Assembly (NCBI GenBank): GCA_030145035.1 | Contig: JAQYWL010000306.1 | Span: 1 to 14,025, forward strand | Direction: 5' to 3' | Source of the DNA: Desulfobacteria bacterium | GTDB taxonomy: Bacteria > Desulfobacterota > Desulfobacteria > Desulfobacterales > C00003060 | DNA: 14,025 nt | Shown: positions 1 through 8,968 of the stretch, in pieces | How positions within the stretch are numbered: position 1 is the stretch's first letter | How the letters are laid out: each line of letters opens with the position of its first letter | Position numbers and translations under genes: made by a program | Notes under the pieces: generated by a model | Database searches by the model: none | What the model was told of the DNA's origin: nothing | What the model saw: the letters and a program-made list of their open reading frames with translations, nothing else

Positions 1-125
1 CGCCCCTGCTTCCGCAGGGGTAAACTTGTCCCCGCGAAGGCGGGGAGCGGGAATCCAGGAAAATCCTTGTCCTCGACCTGATCGGGGAAAGGGGTTATGG
101 ATTCCTGCTTCCGCAGGAATGACAG
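1..125. repeat. Cluster of short hairpin repeats
   Basis: Three perfect or near-perfect hairpins follow one another: 3-20 (7-base arms CCCCTGC/GCAGGGG around TTCC), 30-45 (CCCCGC/GCGGGG around GAAG) and 101-120 (8-base arms ATTCCTGC/GCAGGAAT around TTCC). The first and third share the core CCTGCTTCCGCAGG, so they are related copies. No reading frame covers the stretch. They look like dispersed intergenic palindromes of the REP type. A role as terminator of a gene upstream of the window is possible, but no T-run follows. Confidence 0.7.
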
Positions 126-163
126 AACTTTGGACTGTGTAGTGAAAAGCGAGGGCTATCAAA

Positions 164-1063
164 ATGGGTATCTACACATTTTTGTGTCGACTGCTCAATC
201 CGGTGATCAAGATCACTGAGATCATTTTCAGTGCTTCAAAATGGTTGATCAAGGAACGCAAGAACCTCATTGGGTTGGCAATTTGTGTCATTCTTTTTTG
301 TTCGGGGTTTGCCATTCACGGGAACGTGGGGCTGTATTTCAATCTGGCGGCATTATTGATCGTTGTTGGGGGCACATTCGGTGCAACCCTCATCTGCTTT
401 CAGATAAAACGCCTAATGATTGTATACAAGGTTCTGACGACTTCATACAGCACTCGTGTGAAGGAGCCTGAGGAGATCGTCGAGATCCTCGTAGATCTGT
501 CCGTGAAAACTAGGCTAAAGGGGCTTCTCTCCCTTGAAGAAGATGAGGAGACAACATCCATGACCTTCTTGCGGCGTGCCCTGGGATTCTTGGTCGATGG
601 CTACGAGAGTGACCAGATAAGGGATTTCCTGAATACGGAGATGTATTACTTTAAGATCCGACGGAAGCAATCAGAGAGGGTTCTCAGGACGATGGCAGAA
701 ATTGCTCCTGCCTTTGGCGTCGTGGGCAGTGTAGTCGGGCTGATCAGTCTGCTTCAAGGCGTGGGGGACGCTTCAGTCATATTGGCTACGGTGCCGATTG
801 CCCTTACGTCTACCTTGTACGGCATTGTTCTGGCGAATCTTTTCTTCTTGCCTTTTGCGGCAAATATCAGGGAGAGGACGGATCGCGAACTGCTTCTCCA
901 GAAGATCATTACAGACGGGGTACTCGCTATTGAAAGCGAGGTCAATCCGAGGCCCTTGGAAATGAAGCTGAAGTCTTTCCTCACTCCTTCCTCCCGACAC
1001 GGCAGGCTCGTATCCTTGAAAAGGATCCAGGAAAAGTTCAACATCCGATTAAATAGTGCCTGA
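164..1063 (+). CDS. MotA/TolQ/ExbB-family proton channel protein (MotA-like)
   Basis: This is an inner-membrane subunit of an ion-driven stator or energy-transducing channel. The 299-residue protein has four hydrophobic segments, at about 34-52, 56-80, 180-200 and 205-231, with a long cytoplasmic stretch between the second and third, as in MotA. The third and fourth segments carry the family signature APAFGVVGSVVGLISLL (181-197) and TVPIALTSTLYGIVLANL (209-226), including the conserved prolines P182 and P211. About 33 residues precede the point where MotA usually begins its first helix, so it has an N-terminal extension. The start ATG is supported by GAGGG at 151-155, 8 bases upstream. MotA is normally followed directly by motB, but here 400 bases of repeats and then a minus-strand gene follow. 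A partner could lie before the window. Whether it drives flagella or another OmpA/MotB-linked machine cannot be told. Confidence 0.85.
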   Translation: MGIYTFLCRLLNPVIKITEIIFSASKWLIKERKNLIGLAICVILFCSGFAIHGNVGLYFNLAALLIVVGGTFGATLICFQIKRLMIVYKVLTTSYSTRVKEPEEIVEILVDLSVKTRLKGLLSLEEDEETTSMTFLRRALGFLVDGYESDQIRDFLNTEMYYFKIRRKQSERVLRTMAEIAPAFGVVGSVVGLISLLQGVGDASVILATVPIALTSTLYGIVLANLFFLPFAANIRERTDRELLLQKIITDGVLAIESEVNPRPLEMKLKSFLTPSSRHGRLVSLKRIQEKFNIRLNSA

Positions 1064-1086
1064 ACGAGAAAAGTCATGTTCAGGCA
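1057..1086 (+). terminator. Inverted repeat overlapping the motA-like stop codon
   Basis: Nine-base perfect arms TGCCTGAAC (1057-1065) and GTTCAGGCA (1078-1086) surround a 12-base loop. The left arm contains the TGA stop of the MotA-like gene. There is no T-run behind it, so it is not a classical intrinsic terminator. It could still end or stabilise the transcript. Confidence 0.35.
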
Positions 1087-1482
1087 AAATCCGAATATCG
1101 AAATCCGAAATTCGAAACAAATTCTAATATCAGATGACAAAATGACCTAAACTAACACATTGGAAGTTCAATGTTTTTGTCATTGGAGCATTCGTATTTT
1201 GGTTATTGTTTCGGACCCGCCTGCCATCGCCAGGCCCGGCATATAGCCTCAATGCCAGCATACATGGCAATGGCGGGCAGGTTTCGTGCTTCGGATTTCG
1301 GATTTCCGACCGAAAAAACAGGGTTTTCGTTCAGACACTAAATAGATCAAATATAGGAGCTACATTAACGGGGAAAGAAGTTATGCATACCGAGGAAAAC
1401 CCAACAAACTCCAAGATCCCACGAATGAGCGGTTCAGAGTTTCGGTGAACCCTGAACCTCTGAACCCGTGAACGGTTACGTT
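1087..1482. repeat. Intergenic region of mixed dispersed repeats
   Basis: No convincing gene is present between the two converging genes. The stretch holds: copies of an ATCCGAAAT-type repeat (about 1088-1120, inverse copy 1291-1308); a GC-rich module at about 1215-1281 whose end GGCAATGGCGGGCAGG (1266-1281) is the exact reverse complement of the unit repeated at 9217-9306; and an inverted repeat GGTTCAGAG (1431-1439)/CTCTGAACC (1458-1466), part of a GTTCA/TGAAC-rich repeat also seen at 13196-13250. An ATG at 1383 with GGGGAAAG just upstream opens a 21-codon frame ending at 1448. It may be the remaining 5' tip of a lost gene, but this is weak. Confidence 0.6.
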
Positions 1483-2328
1483 CTAGACAAGCCCGAGCTC
1501 GCTCATCGCCTTGGTCAGGCCTTCTTTGTCAAATGGCTTGACAACATATGCTTCACAGCCTTCGTTGAACGAAGAAAGGACGGAATCCGAGGTCTTACTT
1601 GCCGTCAGCATCACCACCTTTACTCCCTTTCCAAGCTGAATATTACGAGATTCTTCCCATTTCCGTATCCGTTTGAGGGCCTCAATACCATCCATATCAG
1701 GCATCAGGATGTCCATGGTTATTAAATCATACGGATTACCCTCTTCGTGAGCAAGGCGGAAGGCCTCTACAGCTTCAGTTCCATCAACGGCGACATCGCA
1801 TTCCCCATATTGAGATAAGATCTTTTGGGCCTTTTTCCTGCTCACGAACTCATCATCGACTATCAGAATTCTCATAAATGATACCTCCTTGGTTTTTAGG
1901 GTGAAGGGAGCGTCGCGGGGTGCTTCAGGTGATAAATAGCTTGAAATTGTATTCATAAAATCATTCAATTTGCGTTCATCAAATAAGGTCCCGCCTCCAA
2001 CTTCATCTACTAAGGCTGTTAGCACGTCGGCGCTCATTAACAGAGTTTCAATGATTTGTGAATTGATCTCCAAAGTTTTCTCCCTGATATTATCTAAAAG
2101 GTTTTCAGCCTCGTGACTTAAACGCATTATCTTTTCAAAGCCAACAGCGCCTGCATTGCCCTTTATGGTGTGAAAAATTCGAAATAACGCAGATACAGAC
2201 TCTGTGTCTTCGTAATTTTTTTCCAACAGCAAGATATGGCGGATTGCATCTTCGATATTTTGTCGAAACTCACTTATGATCTCATCAAGGAGTTCTTGAT
2301 CAATGATTCTTGGATCTAATTCTTCCAT
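1483..2328 (-). CDS. Hpt-REC two-domain phosphorelay protein
   Basis: The protein has 281 residues if started at the ATG at 2328, which has AGGAG 7 bases upstream; a TTG two codons earlier lacks good spacing. Residues 1-115 form a CheA P1-like Hpt domain with FRIFHTIKGNAGAVGF (49-64), where H53 is the expected phospho-acceptor. Residues 152-281 are a complete CheY-like receiver: acidic pair D158/D159, phospho-acceptor D206 in LITMDILMPDMDG, T242 in LTAS, and K264 in VVKPF. No output domain is present, so it should shuttle or store phosphate, probably for the hybrid kinase encoded 220 bases upstream on the same strand. The receiver begins with its own methionine behind a strong internal ribosome binding site, so a free 130-residue REC may also be made. 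The Hpt-to-REC linker is about 35 residues. Assignment of both domains is secure; the partners are inferred. Confidence 0.9.
   Translation of the reverse strand: MEELDPRIIDQELLDEIISEFRQNIEDAIRHILLLEKNYEDTESVSALFRIFHTIKGNAGAVGFEKIMRLSHEAENLLDNIREKTLEINSQIIETLLMSADVLTALVDEVGGGTLFDERKLNDFMNTISSYLSPEAPRDAPFTLKTKEVSFMRILIVDDEFVSRKKAQKILSQYGECDVAVDGTEAVEAFRLAHEEGNPYDLITMDILMPDMDGIEALKRIRKWEESRNIQLGKGVKVVMLTASKTSDSVLSSFNEGCEAYVVKPFDKEGLTKAMSELGLV
1884..1889 (-). promoter_or_regulatory. Internal ribosome binding site for a free receiver
   Basis: A perfect AGGAGG lies on the minus strand, 8 bases before an in-frame ATG (1875-1873) that is exactly the first codon of the receiver domain (MRILIVDDE). 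It is a stronger signal than most start sites in this window. A separate receiver of 130 residues (1875-1483) would be produced from the same frame. It could be a relic of two genes that fused by loss of a stop, or a working dual start. Confidence 0.6.
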
Positions 2329-2334
2329 GGTCAA

Positions 2335-2549
2335 TCTCCTTTCTTTTGCATGGGCTCCTATTAAAACGATTCGTCAAGTTAGTTCGCTTCGCTCACAATT
2401 GGAATAATGGAATGCTGCAATACTGGAATGTTGGGTATTAAGAGCGGAAAAAATCATTTTTAATAGTTCTTTCCCACTAAACCCATTACTCCATAATTCC
2501 ACTATTCCCTGGCCCAGACCGGGTTTTTACATGGCACCGCTTATTATTC
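2335..2549. repeat. Intergenic repeat between hybrid kinase and Hpt-REC genes
   Basis: This gap holds an AT-rich element bounded by imperfect inverted arms: GGAATAATGGAAT at 2401-2413 and ATTCCACTATTCC at 2496-2508, with one mismatch over 13 bases and looser matching further in. Both arms are built from TGGAAT/ATTCC units. No gene or clear terminator is seen. The start-proximal part (2329-2340) carries the AGGAG of the downstream gene. Confidence 0.55.
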
Positions 2550-5117
<2,568 letters not shown>

Positions 5118-5276
5118 AAGCGAGTTCCTTTCTATTTATCTATCCCCGGCATAAATCTCTTAGCGCTCAAGCTCTTTTTCAAGTCTTTCGAGTTTTAGAA
5201 AGCCATCTATGACCTCCATCAAAAACTCCTTATCCCCCTCAAATTCCTCTATGGCCCTTTCGAAATTCATGGGAGC

Positions 5277-5354
5277 ACTCTCCATTTCGGATTTCGGATT
5301 TTCGATTTCGGATTTTAAATCCGCATTCCGAAATCCGCATTCCGCATTCGATAT
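5277..5354. repeat. In-frame ATCCGAAAT-type repeat insertion
   Basis: This sequence replaces a 30-base linker of the intact paralogue (between REC2 and Hpt) with 78 bases built from TTTCGGATT and TCCGCATTCCG units. The same family occurs between genes at 1088-1120 and 1291-1308. Both old and new lengths are multiples of three, and the inserted sequence is open in the coding frame, adding an Asn/Glu/Lys/Ser-rich linker. Confidence 0.75.
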
Positions 5355-5502
5355 GCTCCACTTTTCCACTACGGCCAGGAGTTCTTTCTTTCTCAAGGGC
5401 TTGCTAATGTAGTCATCCATTCCCGCCTCCAGGCACTTCTCTCTGTAGCCTTTCATGGCGTGCGCGGTCATAGCGATTATTGGAACCCGTTCCGAGTGAG
5501 CT

Positions 5503-5568
5503 GACAGCTCATAGCTGATAGCTGAAAGGTCCCCTTCCTTTTTCCCTTTGAGCTTTGAGCTTTGAGCT
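5503..5568. repeat. In-frame AGCTTTG/AGCTGATAG repeat insertion in REC2
   Basis: Compared with the intact kinase, 66 bases are inserted inside REC2 between the helix 3 region (EEQLKA) and beta 4 (HSERVPII). It contains three AGCTTTG tandem units and an imperfect palindrome of AGCTCATAGCTGATAGCT type. The target already had a GAGCTTTGAGCTG sequence in the intact copy, so it sits at a matching microsatellite-like seed. It adds 22 residues without shifting the frame. Confidence 0.75.
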
Positions 5569-7069
5569 TTGAGCTGTTCTTCACTTTTCCGAATTCGTTT
5601 TGTTGCCTCATAGCCGTCCATCACGGGCATCTGTATGTCCATGAGGATATTAGATCGTAGCGTTTCCGTGCAAACGCCTCCAGTGCCTGCTGTCCGTTCT
5701 CCGCCAGATCTACCTGATACCCCCTCCATAAAGATGCCGCATGGCTACCCGCTGATTGGTCGGGTAGTCTTCGACTAAAAGGACCTGGACGTCTTTCCTG
5801 TAATCTTCGGCTATAGTATGTCTGGTAACCAGTTTTGGGGCGGTCAGAACCCCCTCGCCCGTGGAAAGATCCAAAACAGACTCAATCACTTTACGCAGTT
5901 CATCCCGTCTGATCGGCTTGGTCAAATACCCCTCAATCCCCATATCTTTGCAACTCTTGCCGTCTCCTATCCTTCCAATAGACGTAAGGACTATGATCGG
6001 AATTGTTTTTAATGCCTGTGTTGTCCTGATTTTTCCGGCCAGATCAAAACCGTTCATTCCGGGCATCTCATAGTCGGTCAAAATCAAATCGAAAGGCTCT
6101 TTGATGTCCACCTTGGCTCGACTGGCAGCCTCTGCCGCGTGCATGGCTTCTTCCAGATGTTTATTGGCCTTCGAAAGTTCGGCAGTGCGCATGGCCACCC
6201 GCTCTTCAAGGTGTTCGCGGTGTTGCTCGAGTTCCTGGTCGCGCACATGGATTTGCGACAACATCTCATTGAACCCGTCTATAAGGATGCCCAGCTCGTC
6301 ATTGCTCTGTTTCTTGACCTGGATGGAGTAGTTTTTCTCTTCTGAAACCGATTTCATAGCTTGCACTAGATGAAAGATCTGCCTGGTGATCAGGCGTTGG
6401 AATTTTGACGAAAGCAGGTATGCCACAAATATGGAGGCAAGCATGACCACGGCGCAAATAACAGTGTGCGACCACAGGCGAGAATAAAGCCCCTCCAGAT
6501 CGGACTGCAGGTAAAGCGTGCCTATGGTGTCGCCGTCCAGAATTATCCGCTTGAAAAGATCGAGGTGATCGTCATGGAAATGGTGGCCGTCTTCGATCTT
6601 TCCAGTCGGTTTCCCTCTGATGTGGCTCAGATAATGTTCGTCTTCTTTCAATACGGGTGATACGCTGTTCGGTGCCGCATGATTCTCACGATCTTCGGCA
6701 AACACCTTGCCGTCTTCCGTGTAAATGCATGCCAGGGTGATGTGCGGTTCCGCCTCCAGCGCTGATAGAGTCTCATTCGCCGATTCTTGATCGTTGAAGG
6801 CAAGTGCGGCCGTGCTGTTGCTTCCGATAACATCCGCCAGGGCCGACAGTTTTTCTACCATTGAGCGACGGAACGTGACAACCGTGTTTGTCACAAACGC
6901 TCCCGAGGCCAGGAACAACACGATAGTGCTCGTGAGCATGATGATCGCCGTGAGCTTGTGTTTCATGGAAATATCGCGGAAGCTACGCATCAATTCTCCT
7001 CTTCTCAGCGGTCTCTCACAGCATACCTGGCGTTATACGGAAAACTACGCAAAACGTCGGAACTTCTTC

Positions 7070-7084
7070 TCAAGTTTCGTGCCA
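7070..7084 (-). promoter_or_regulatory. Possible sigma-54 (-24/-12) promoter
   Basis: The minus strand reads TGGCACGAAACTTGA, which matches the consensus TGGCACG-N4-TTGC except for the last base (GA instead of GC). It lies about 80 bases upstream of the CHASE8 pseudogene start. One of the two invariant -12 bases differs, so this is a candidate only. Confidence 0.25.
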
Positions 7085-7122
7085 CTCCTCTACCAAGGAT
7101 CGTCATGAAGCAAACTTGGGAA

Positions 7123-7808
7123 CTATGGAATCTGATCATCAACGGCGGTCAAACAGATGATTGGGATATCGCTCAGGCCTAAATGTTTCCTGATTCTGGT
7201 GCACAGCTCACTACCTTCCATCTTCGGCATTACAAGGTCAGTGATAACGATATCGATATCCGAGATTTGAGTACACATAATTCCATATGCCTGAAGGCCA
7301 TCTTCGGCTTCGATAACTGTTAGCCCTTCTCTTCTAACGGTATCCGAGACAACGCGGCGGGCAGATTTGCTATCGTCCACCACCAGTGCAGTCATCCCTT
7401 GCAGACGACTTCTGGGGTTTAGGATCTTATTGACAGCGGTAAGAATCTCTCCCTTTGCAAAGGGCTTGGAGATAAAATCGGCAGCACCGAGAAAAAAGCC
7501 CTTCTGGCGATCTGCCGGCTTGTCATTGCTGGTCACAAAAATTATGGGGGGCCACCCTGGTCAGAGGATGCAGTACCGGTATCAAATTTTCTGATGAGTT
7601 TTTGCAATGTTTCAAAACCATCCATTTTGGGCATGTCAATATCAAGGGTAACTAAGTTCGGCGGTGAATCGGTATTGATCAACTCTAACGCTTCAGCGCC
7701 ATTCGCCGCCTCGATCACCTCGTACTGACCCATTTCGAGTTCTTGGCGTATTATCCCTCGCAATGCAGAGCTGTCATCAACCACCAGTATTTTCATCTGT
7801 TCGGTCAT
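7123..7808 (-). pseudogene. Double-receiver (REC-REC) gene, frameshifted and truncated
   Basis: From ATG 7808 the frame encodes the first half of a receiver (MKILVVDDSSALRG, D11/D12; D56 in LVTLDIDMP). It runs out of frame at a run of six C on the minus strand (7551-7546). The neighbouring frame continues without a gap as IIFVTSND...ADFISKPFAKGEIL, the second half of the same receiver with its Lys. A second receiver follows (TALVVDDSKSARR, DIVITDLVMPKMEG) and stops at TAG 7123-7125, just after beta 4 (PIICLTAVDD). It therefore lacks alpha 4, the conserved Lys strand and alpha 5. A one-base change in the C-run would restore one REC-REC protein of about 225 residues, still truncated at its C terminus. 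The ribosome binding site before 7808 is weak. It heads the same-strand phosphorelay cluster. The broken frame could be real decay, homopolymer slippage or a sequencing error. Confidence 0.75.
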
Positions 7809-7846
7809 TTTGTATTTCTATAGGCTTTGATTAGAGTTTTTCAATA

Positions 7847-7866
7847 CCCCGCTGCTTGCGGCGGGG
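7847..7866. repeat. GC-rich hairpin upstream of REC-REC gene
   Basis: CCCCGC (7847-7852) and GCGGGG (7861-7866) form a 6-base perfect stem. It sits in the 5' flank of the REC-REC gene and belongs to the hairpin-repeat style seen at the window start. Function unknown. Confidence 0.5.
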
Positions 7867-7924
7867 TTACCGCACAGTTCCCTCTCCCCTGGCGCCCGCC
7901 TGCCACTGCGAGGCACAAAATTTG

Positions 7925-8289
7925 GATCTGTGCGGTTAGGAAACTATACAAAACTAATCACGAAAACACGAAAGTACGAAAACACGAAATAAGACCTGAG
8001 AATCGGGTTGGTGTCCATCCAGAGACTCCTTCTTTTTGGCTATCAACTTAAGCCGGGACACCTTGAAAAGAGCGAGGGGGGTTTTGCTTCTGTAGCGCAG
8101 GGCTTCAGCCCTGCATCGAAATGGCAGAGCTAAAGCTCTGCGCTACATCCTTTCGGTACACTAAGGAGACTAAAGATGTCCCATATTAAGTTGGCAGCCT
8201 TCTTTTTCGTGTTTTCAATCTTTCGTGCTTTCGTGATAGTTCTTTTTTTGCGTATTTCGCATGAAATCTGATATCTAACCGCACAGGTC
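7925..8289. repeat. Large nested imperfect palindrome (about 365 bases)
   Basis: The left arm, about 7925-8065, and the right arm, about 8172-8289, are inverted copies. The outer ends GATCTGTGCGGTTAG (7925-7939) and CTAACCGCACAGGTC (8275-8289) pair at 14 of 15 positions. Inside each lie CACGAAA/TTTCGTG repeats, then TCAACTTAAGCCGGGACA (8043-8060) opposite TGTCCCATATTAAGTTGG. The centre is a separate 57-base element at 8091-8147. No coding frame is credible. It resembles a MITE-like or REP-derived composite. No transposase is present, and I could not identify a target duplication. Confidence 0.65.
8091..8147. repeat. Three-way-junction palindromic repeat
   Basis: Perfect 10-base outer arms TGTAGCGCAG (8091-8100) and CTGCGCTACA (8138-8147) enclose two further hairpins: GCAGGGCTTCAGCCCTGC (8097-8114) and GCAGAGCTAAAGCTCTGC (8124-8141). 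The single strand could fold as one long stem or as a three-way junction. This resembles dispersed intergenic repeats known from many genomes. It lies at the centre of the larger palindrome. Confidence 0.75.
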
Positions 8290-8299
8290 GCAAAATTTC

Positions 8300-8408
8300 G
8301 TAGGTTGGGTTGAGCCCGTCCTAATGATGTTGGGTTTCGTACCTCAACCCAACCTACAAGGTATGATACGCCTGCTTTTCTCGAAAACAAAAAGGACGAA
8401 ACCCAACA
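8300..8408. repeat. GTAGGTTGGGTTGAG palindromic repeat element
   Basis: Fifteen-base perfect inverted arms GTAGGTTGGGTTGAG (8300-8314) and CTCAACCCAACCTAC (8343-8357) interlock with a second 13-base perfect pair TGTTGGGTTTCGT (8328-8340)/ACGAAACCCAACA (8396-8408). This is a familiar style of dispersed intergenic repeat. Frames through it are open only by chance. Confidence 0.7.
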
Positions 8409-8968
8409 TAATGGCTATAGAGGGCCAATGCTTCGCTGCAACATTGCATGAATCATGCCTGAATCTATAGTGACACATGATCCTCCATGATTCCAAATTG
8501 ATAGAGCTTCTTTTTCCAATTATCAGACCATAGAAAAGCAGGCGAAGTCGATTCGTAGTCCGGCAATGCGTCAGATTGTTGACCGTTGCTAGCCGAAAAC
8601 AGGGCATACCCGGGCATTTCGTTCGCTCAGTCTACGGAAAGGATCTAACCAGGCTGGTTGAGATGAAAGGGAAAATGCTTATGTAACCGAACACTCTGTA
8701 TTCAATTCAGCGCTAAGGGCTGGCGGAAGAAAGAGCCTTCGGTTTTGATAAATCTATCGATATTCTTTTGTAACATGTGAATTATCAACATGTTACAAGC
8801 TCGGGGCAACGTCTGCTAATGCGATGCCATAAAGGAACATTAAACCATAATTGCCAAATGCGGCGGGTTGAATCATTTGGAATGTTTATCCTGAATATCA
8901 ATAGGATAGCTTAGTCCGACCCCAAAAGAGAAAGGCAAAGATCCAAGCAAGGTCAGAATCGTTCTGGA
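8409..8968. other. Long non-coding stretch
   Basis: I see no supported gene, RNA gene or mobile element here apart from the dyad at 8768-8798. Open frames on either strand are short, lack ribosome binding sites and resemble no family I recognise. It may be decayed DNA linked to the loss of the WYL regulator whose C-terminal stub follows. Confidence 0.5.
8768..8798. promoter_or_regulatory. Perfect dyad, operator-like
   Basis: Eleven-base perfect arms TTGTAACATGT (8768-8778) and ACATGTTACAA (8788-8798) flank a 9-base AT-rich spacer, giving 20 bases between arm centres, close to two helical turns. It is AT-rich and unlike the GC-rich repeats nearby. It lies about 170 bases upstream of the WYL-regulator remnant. 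It could be an operator or simply another palindrome; no T-run marks it as a terminator. Confidence 0.35.

Larger units (their letters stand above)
5160..6993 (-). pseudogene. Decayed CHASE8-HAMP hybrid kinase paralogue, kinase core deleted
   Basis: The readable first part (start ATG at 6990, AGGAG at 7000-6996) encodes: TM1 about 14-36; a CHASE8-like periplasmic domain (ADVIGSNSTAALAFNDQESA) with a His-rich loop HHFHDDH (137-143); TM2 about 176-196; HAMP; and a coiled coil ending at K294. There it jumps to the middle of a receiver (V295, DLILTDYEMP with D307). Relative to the intact kinase, 287 codons are missing (its residues 203-489: HisKA, HATPase and half of REC1). REC2 then breaks: one base is lost in a G-run near 5731 and AT is duplicated near 5652. 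The Hpt has lost 62 codons (residues 758-819 of the intact copy), including the phospho-His. Two repeat insertions, at 5503-5568 and 5277-5354, keep the frame. It ends at TAA 5160-5162, where the intact copy reads TTA. The product is probably a sensor without kinase activity, or nothing. Confidence 0.85.

Noticed and set aside
1206..1448. 80-codon plus-strand frame
   Set aside because: It runs through GC-rich and ATCCGAAAT repeats; only the last 21 codons have a plausible start signal.
5160..5729. Separate 189-residue receiver protein
   Set aside because: Its start is inside REC2 after a frameshift; it is the 3' part of the decayed kinase paralogue.
8091..8147. tRNA-like cloverleaf
   Set aside because: The fold has only two inner hairpins and lacks T-loop and D-loop motifs; it is a palindromic repeat.
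8344..8607. 87-codon minus-strand frame
   Set aside because: Its C-terminal part is the translation of the GTAGGTTGGGTTGAG palindromic repeat; no ribosome binding site and no recognisable domain.
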